Shown: piece by piece, positions 12,603-14,509 of the stretch | Layout: each line of letters opens with the position of its first letter | Position numbering within the stretch: position 1 is the first letter of the stretch | Assembly (NCBI GenBank): GCA_903644035.1 | Contig: CAHJXG010000040.1 | Location: forward strand, 1-14,509 | Direction of reading: 5' to 3' | Origin: Rhodospirillales bacterium | Lineage (GTDB): Bacteria > Pseudomonadota > Alphaproteobacteria > Acetobacterales > Acetobacteraceae | Length of the DNA: 14,509 nt | Notes under the pieces: model-generated | Databases searched by the model: none | What the model was told of the DNA's origin: nothing | The model's input: only the letters and a program-made list of their open reading frames with translations | Position numbers and translations under genes: made by a program

Positions 12603-14509
12603 ATGACTCCGGAGACTCGCGCCCGCCAGCAGATCGACGCCATGCTGGCGCAAGCCGGTTGGGTCGTTCAGGACCGATCTGCCATGAACCTGCACGCCGG
12701 CCCGGGTGTTGCGGTGCGAGAGCTTCCGACCGCGACGGGTCCAGCCGACTACATGCTGTTCTTGGACCGGAAGGCATGTGGCGTGCTGGAAGCGAAGCCC
12801 GCCGGCTCAACGTTGCTGGGCGTGGGTCCCCAAGCCGCCGGCTACGCAGCGGCCGCCCCGGCCGCCTACCCCGCCTGGGCCGATCCGCTTCCGCTCTACT
12901 ACCTGTCCACCGGGGCCGAGACCCTGCTGCGCGACGGCGGCGACCCCCTGCCGGCACCCCGGCCTGTATTCGCCGTGCACCGCCCTGAAACCATGCGCCG
13001 AATGCTTAAGGCTCTGGGCGGACGCCTGCGCGCGCGCTTGGCCGCGCTGCCGCCGCTCGACCCGGGCACACTGCGCGATTGCCAGATCGAGGCCATCAAG
13101 GGTGTCGAAGCCTCGCTTGCCGCGGGCCGCCCGCGCGCCCTAGTGCGGATGGCGACCGGAGCCGGCAAAACCTACGCCGCCTGTGCCTTGTCACACCGCC
13201 TGCTGACCCACGCCCGCATGGGCCGCATCCTGTTCTTGGTGGACCGCGCCAACCTGGGCGAGCAGACCATTAGGGAGTTCAAGGACTACAAGCCCCCTGG
13301 CGGCGACCTGCGCTTCGCCGAGGAGTTCGTGACTCAGCACCTCCGCAGCCGCGCCTTCAACCCGGACGCGCAGCTTGTCGTCTGCACCATCCAGCGTCTG
13401 TACGCGGCCCTGCGTAACGAGGACCTGGACGACGCCGCGGACGAACGCAGCGGGTTCGAGGACGCCGCCACCGCGCCCCGTCCCGTCGGTTATAACCCGG
13501 CTATCCCGCCCGAAACATTCGACTTGGTCATCGTGGACGAGTGCCACCGCAGCATCTACGGCGCTTGGCGCCAGGTGCTGGACTACTTCGATGCCTTCAC
13601 CGTCGGCCTGACAGCCACGCCGGGCAGGCACACTCTCGGATACTTCCAACAGAACATGGTGAGCGAGTACCCCTTCGAGCGCTCGGTCGCGGACTTGGTC
13701 AACGTCGGATTCGAGGTTTATCGCATCCGCACCGACATCGGCGAGCACGGCGGCACCGTGGAGGCCGGGTTCACCGTTCCCCGCCGCGACCGCGCCACCC
13801 GCGCCCGCCGCTGGGAGGCGCTGGACGAGGACCTGGCCTACACCGGCGCACAGCTCAACCGGGTGGTGGAGGCGCCGAACCAAATCCGCACCGTCCTGCA
13901 AGCTTATAAGAACGCTCTGCCCACCCAGCTCTTCCCCGGCCGCAGCGAGATCCCGAAAACTCTGGTGTTCTGCCGCGATGAGAGCCACGCCGAGACAGTG
14001 ACCGCCATCGCGCGTGAGGTGCTGGGCCTGGACGACCGCGGGGTGCAGAAGATCACCTACCGCAGCGGCGACGGCCAGGCGCTCATCAAGGCCTTCCGCA
14101 CCGACCCCCTATTCCGTGTCGCCATCACGGTGGACATGGTTGCGACCGGCACTGATATCCGCCCCTTGGAGGTTGTGCTGTTCCTGCGCGACGTGCGGAG
14201 CCGGCAGTACTTCGAGCAGATGGTCGGCCGCGGCGCCCGCAGCATCGCCGCGTCCGAGCTGCGCCGCGCCACCCCCAGCGCCGCGGTGAAGGACCGTTTC
14301 ATCATCGTGGACGCCGTCGGCGTAACGGAGGGCGGCCAGGTCGAAAGCGAGCCTCTGGACCGCGACCGCAGCGCCACGCTTAAGCAACTTATGGATCGTG
14401 CCGCCGCCTGCCACGAGGACGAGGACCTGTGCGCCACCCTCGCCGCCCGCCTGGCCCGGCTGGCCCGGCGCTTGGACGCCCCGGCGCAGGAACGCCTGGC
14501 TGCTGCGTT
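12603..14509 (+). CDS. hsdR: Type I restriction endonuclease subunit R (3' end missing)
   Basis: This is the motor and nuclease subunit of a type I restriction system, which translocates and cuts DNA lacking the host methylation. The 635 codons visible cover roughly two thirds of a usual subunit; the frame is open at the right edge. Residues 1-100 are the PD-(D/E)xK nuclease: Asp49 (PADYMLF), Glu63-Ala-Lys65 and the QxxxY motif (Gln77, Tyr81). The helicase follows: Walker A MATGAGKT with Lys189, the DECH box (312-315), motif III LTATP (336-340) and motif VI QMVGRGAR (539-546), with Arg543 and Arg546. The catalytic motifs visible are intact, so the gene is probably active if completed. ATG 12603 fits the family start (MTPETRARQQID) but has no ribosome-binding site. 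Partner methylase and specificity genes are not in the window and should lie to the right. A solitary DEAD/DEAH defence helicase-nuclease is a less likely alternative. Confidence 0.93.
   Translation, partial: MTPETRARQQIDAMLAQAGWVVQDRSAMNLHAGPGVAVRELPTATGPADYMLFLDRKACGVLEAKPAGSTLLGVGPQAAGYAAAAPAAYPAWADPLPLYYLSTGAETLLRDGGDPLPAPRPVFAVHRPETMRRMLKALGGRLRARLAALPPLDPGTLRDCQIEAIKGVEASLAAGRPRALVRMATGAGKTYAACALSHRLLTHARMGRILFLVDRANLGEQTIREFKDYKPPGGDLRFAEEFVTQHLRSRAFNPDAQLVVCTIQRLYAALRNEDLDDAADERSGFEDAATAPRPVGYNPAIPPETFDLVIVDECHRSIYGAWRQVLDYFDAFTVGLTATPGRHTLGYFQQNMVSEYPFERSVADLVNVGFEVYRIRTDIGEHGGTVEAGFTVPRRDRATRARRWEALDEDLAYTGAQLNRVVEAPNQIRTVLQAYKNALPTQLFPGRSEIPKTLVFCRDESHAETVTAIAREVLGLDDRGVQKITYRSGDGQALIKAFRTDPLFRVAITVDMVATGTDIRPLEVVLFLRDVRSRQYFEQMVGRGARSIAASELRRATPSAAVKDRFIIVDAVGVTEGGQVESEPLDRDRSATLKQLMDRAAACHEDEDLCATLAARLARLARRLDAPAQERLAAA

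Noticed and set aside
13191..13988. 265-residue minus-strand ORF rich in Val, Gly, Ala and Leu
   Set aside because: It is the mirror of the restriction helicase core (DECH, LTATP); the composition is an antisense artefact.
1..14509. tRNA attachment site, CRISPR array or insertion sequence
   Set aside because: No cloverleaf-like sequence, no regular repeat-spacer series and no transposase gene were found on reading both strands.

Overview
All recognisable genes lie on the + strand. The sequence is GC-rich and looks like an integrative mobile element or defence island from an alphaproteobacterium. That assignment rests on high GC, the style of the AlpA-like HTH, PrimPol/VapE and HGG-motif genes, and the absence of any gram-positive signature. 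I cannot name the genus. Rhodospirillales or Sphingomonadales would fit.

Left part (1-6555) is the replication and integration core. It holds a tyrosine integrase cut by the left edge, a large protein built from about four copies of one degenerate module, and a small winged-helix/AlpA-type regulator. A 70-residue ORF follows, joined by an ATGA overlap to a 714-residue PrimPol-VapE protein (primase/polymerase domain plus P-loop helicase). This is the layout expected of a phage satellite or other autonomously replicating integrative element with few or no structural genes. An unusual inverted array of 9-bp repeats at 11330-11441 could belong to this core as an origin or control site.

Middle part (6771-11078) is a tight three-gene operon that the core does not explain. 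It encodes a tyrosinase (type-3 copper, all six histidines present) with a C-terminal shielding-like domain, a polytopic DUF2182 membrane protein, and a caspase-like (C14) protease with a long unrecognised C-terminal region. Overlaps of 1 and 23 nt imply co-expression. It looks like cargo inserted beside the VapE gene, and it is my best candidate for an undescribed system. One model is that the protease unlocks a latent quinone-producing enzyme, possibly in response to phage.

Right part (11079-14509) starts with about 0.55 kb of non-coding DNA holding the inverted repeat array. Two substantially overlapping accessory genes follow: one encodes a protein with a '..VGNV' motif, the other a Cys-rich HGGxSTGP protein. 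Last comes the N-terminal two thirds of a type I restriction enzyme R subunit (HsdR), cut by the right edge. A known defence gene beside the cargo supports reading this as a defence island. No tRNA, rRNA, CRISPR array or insertion sequence was seen.
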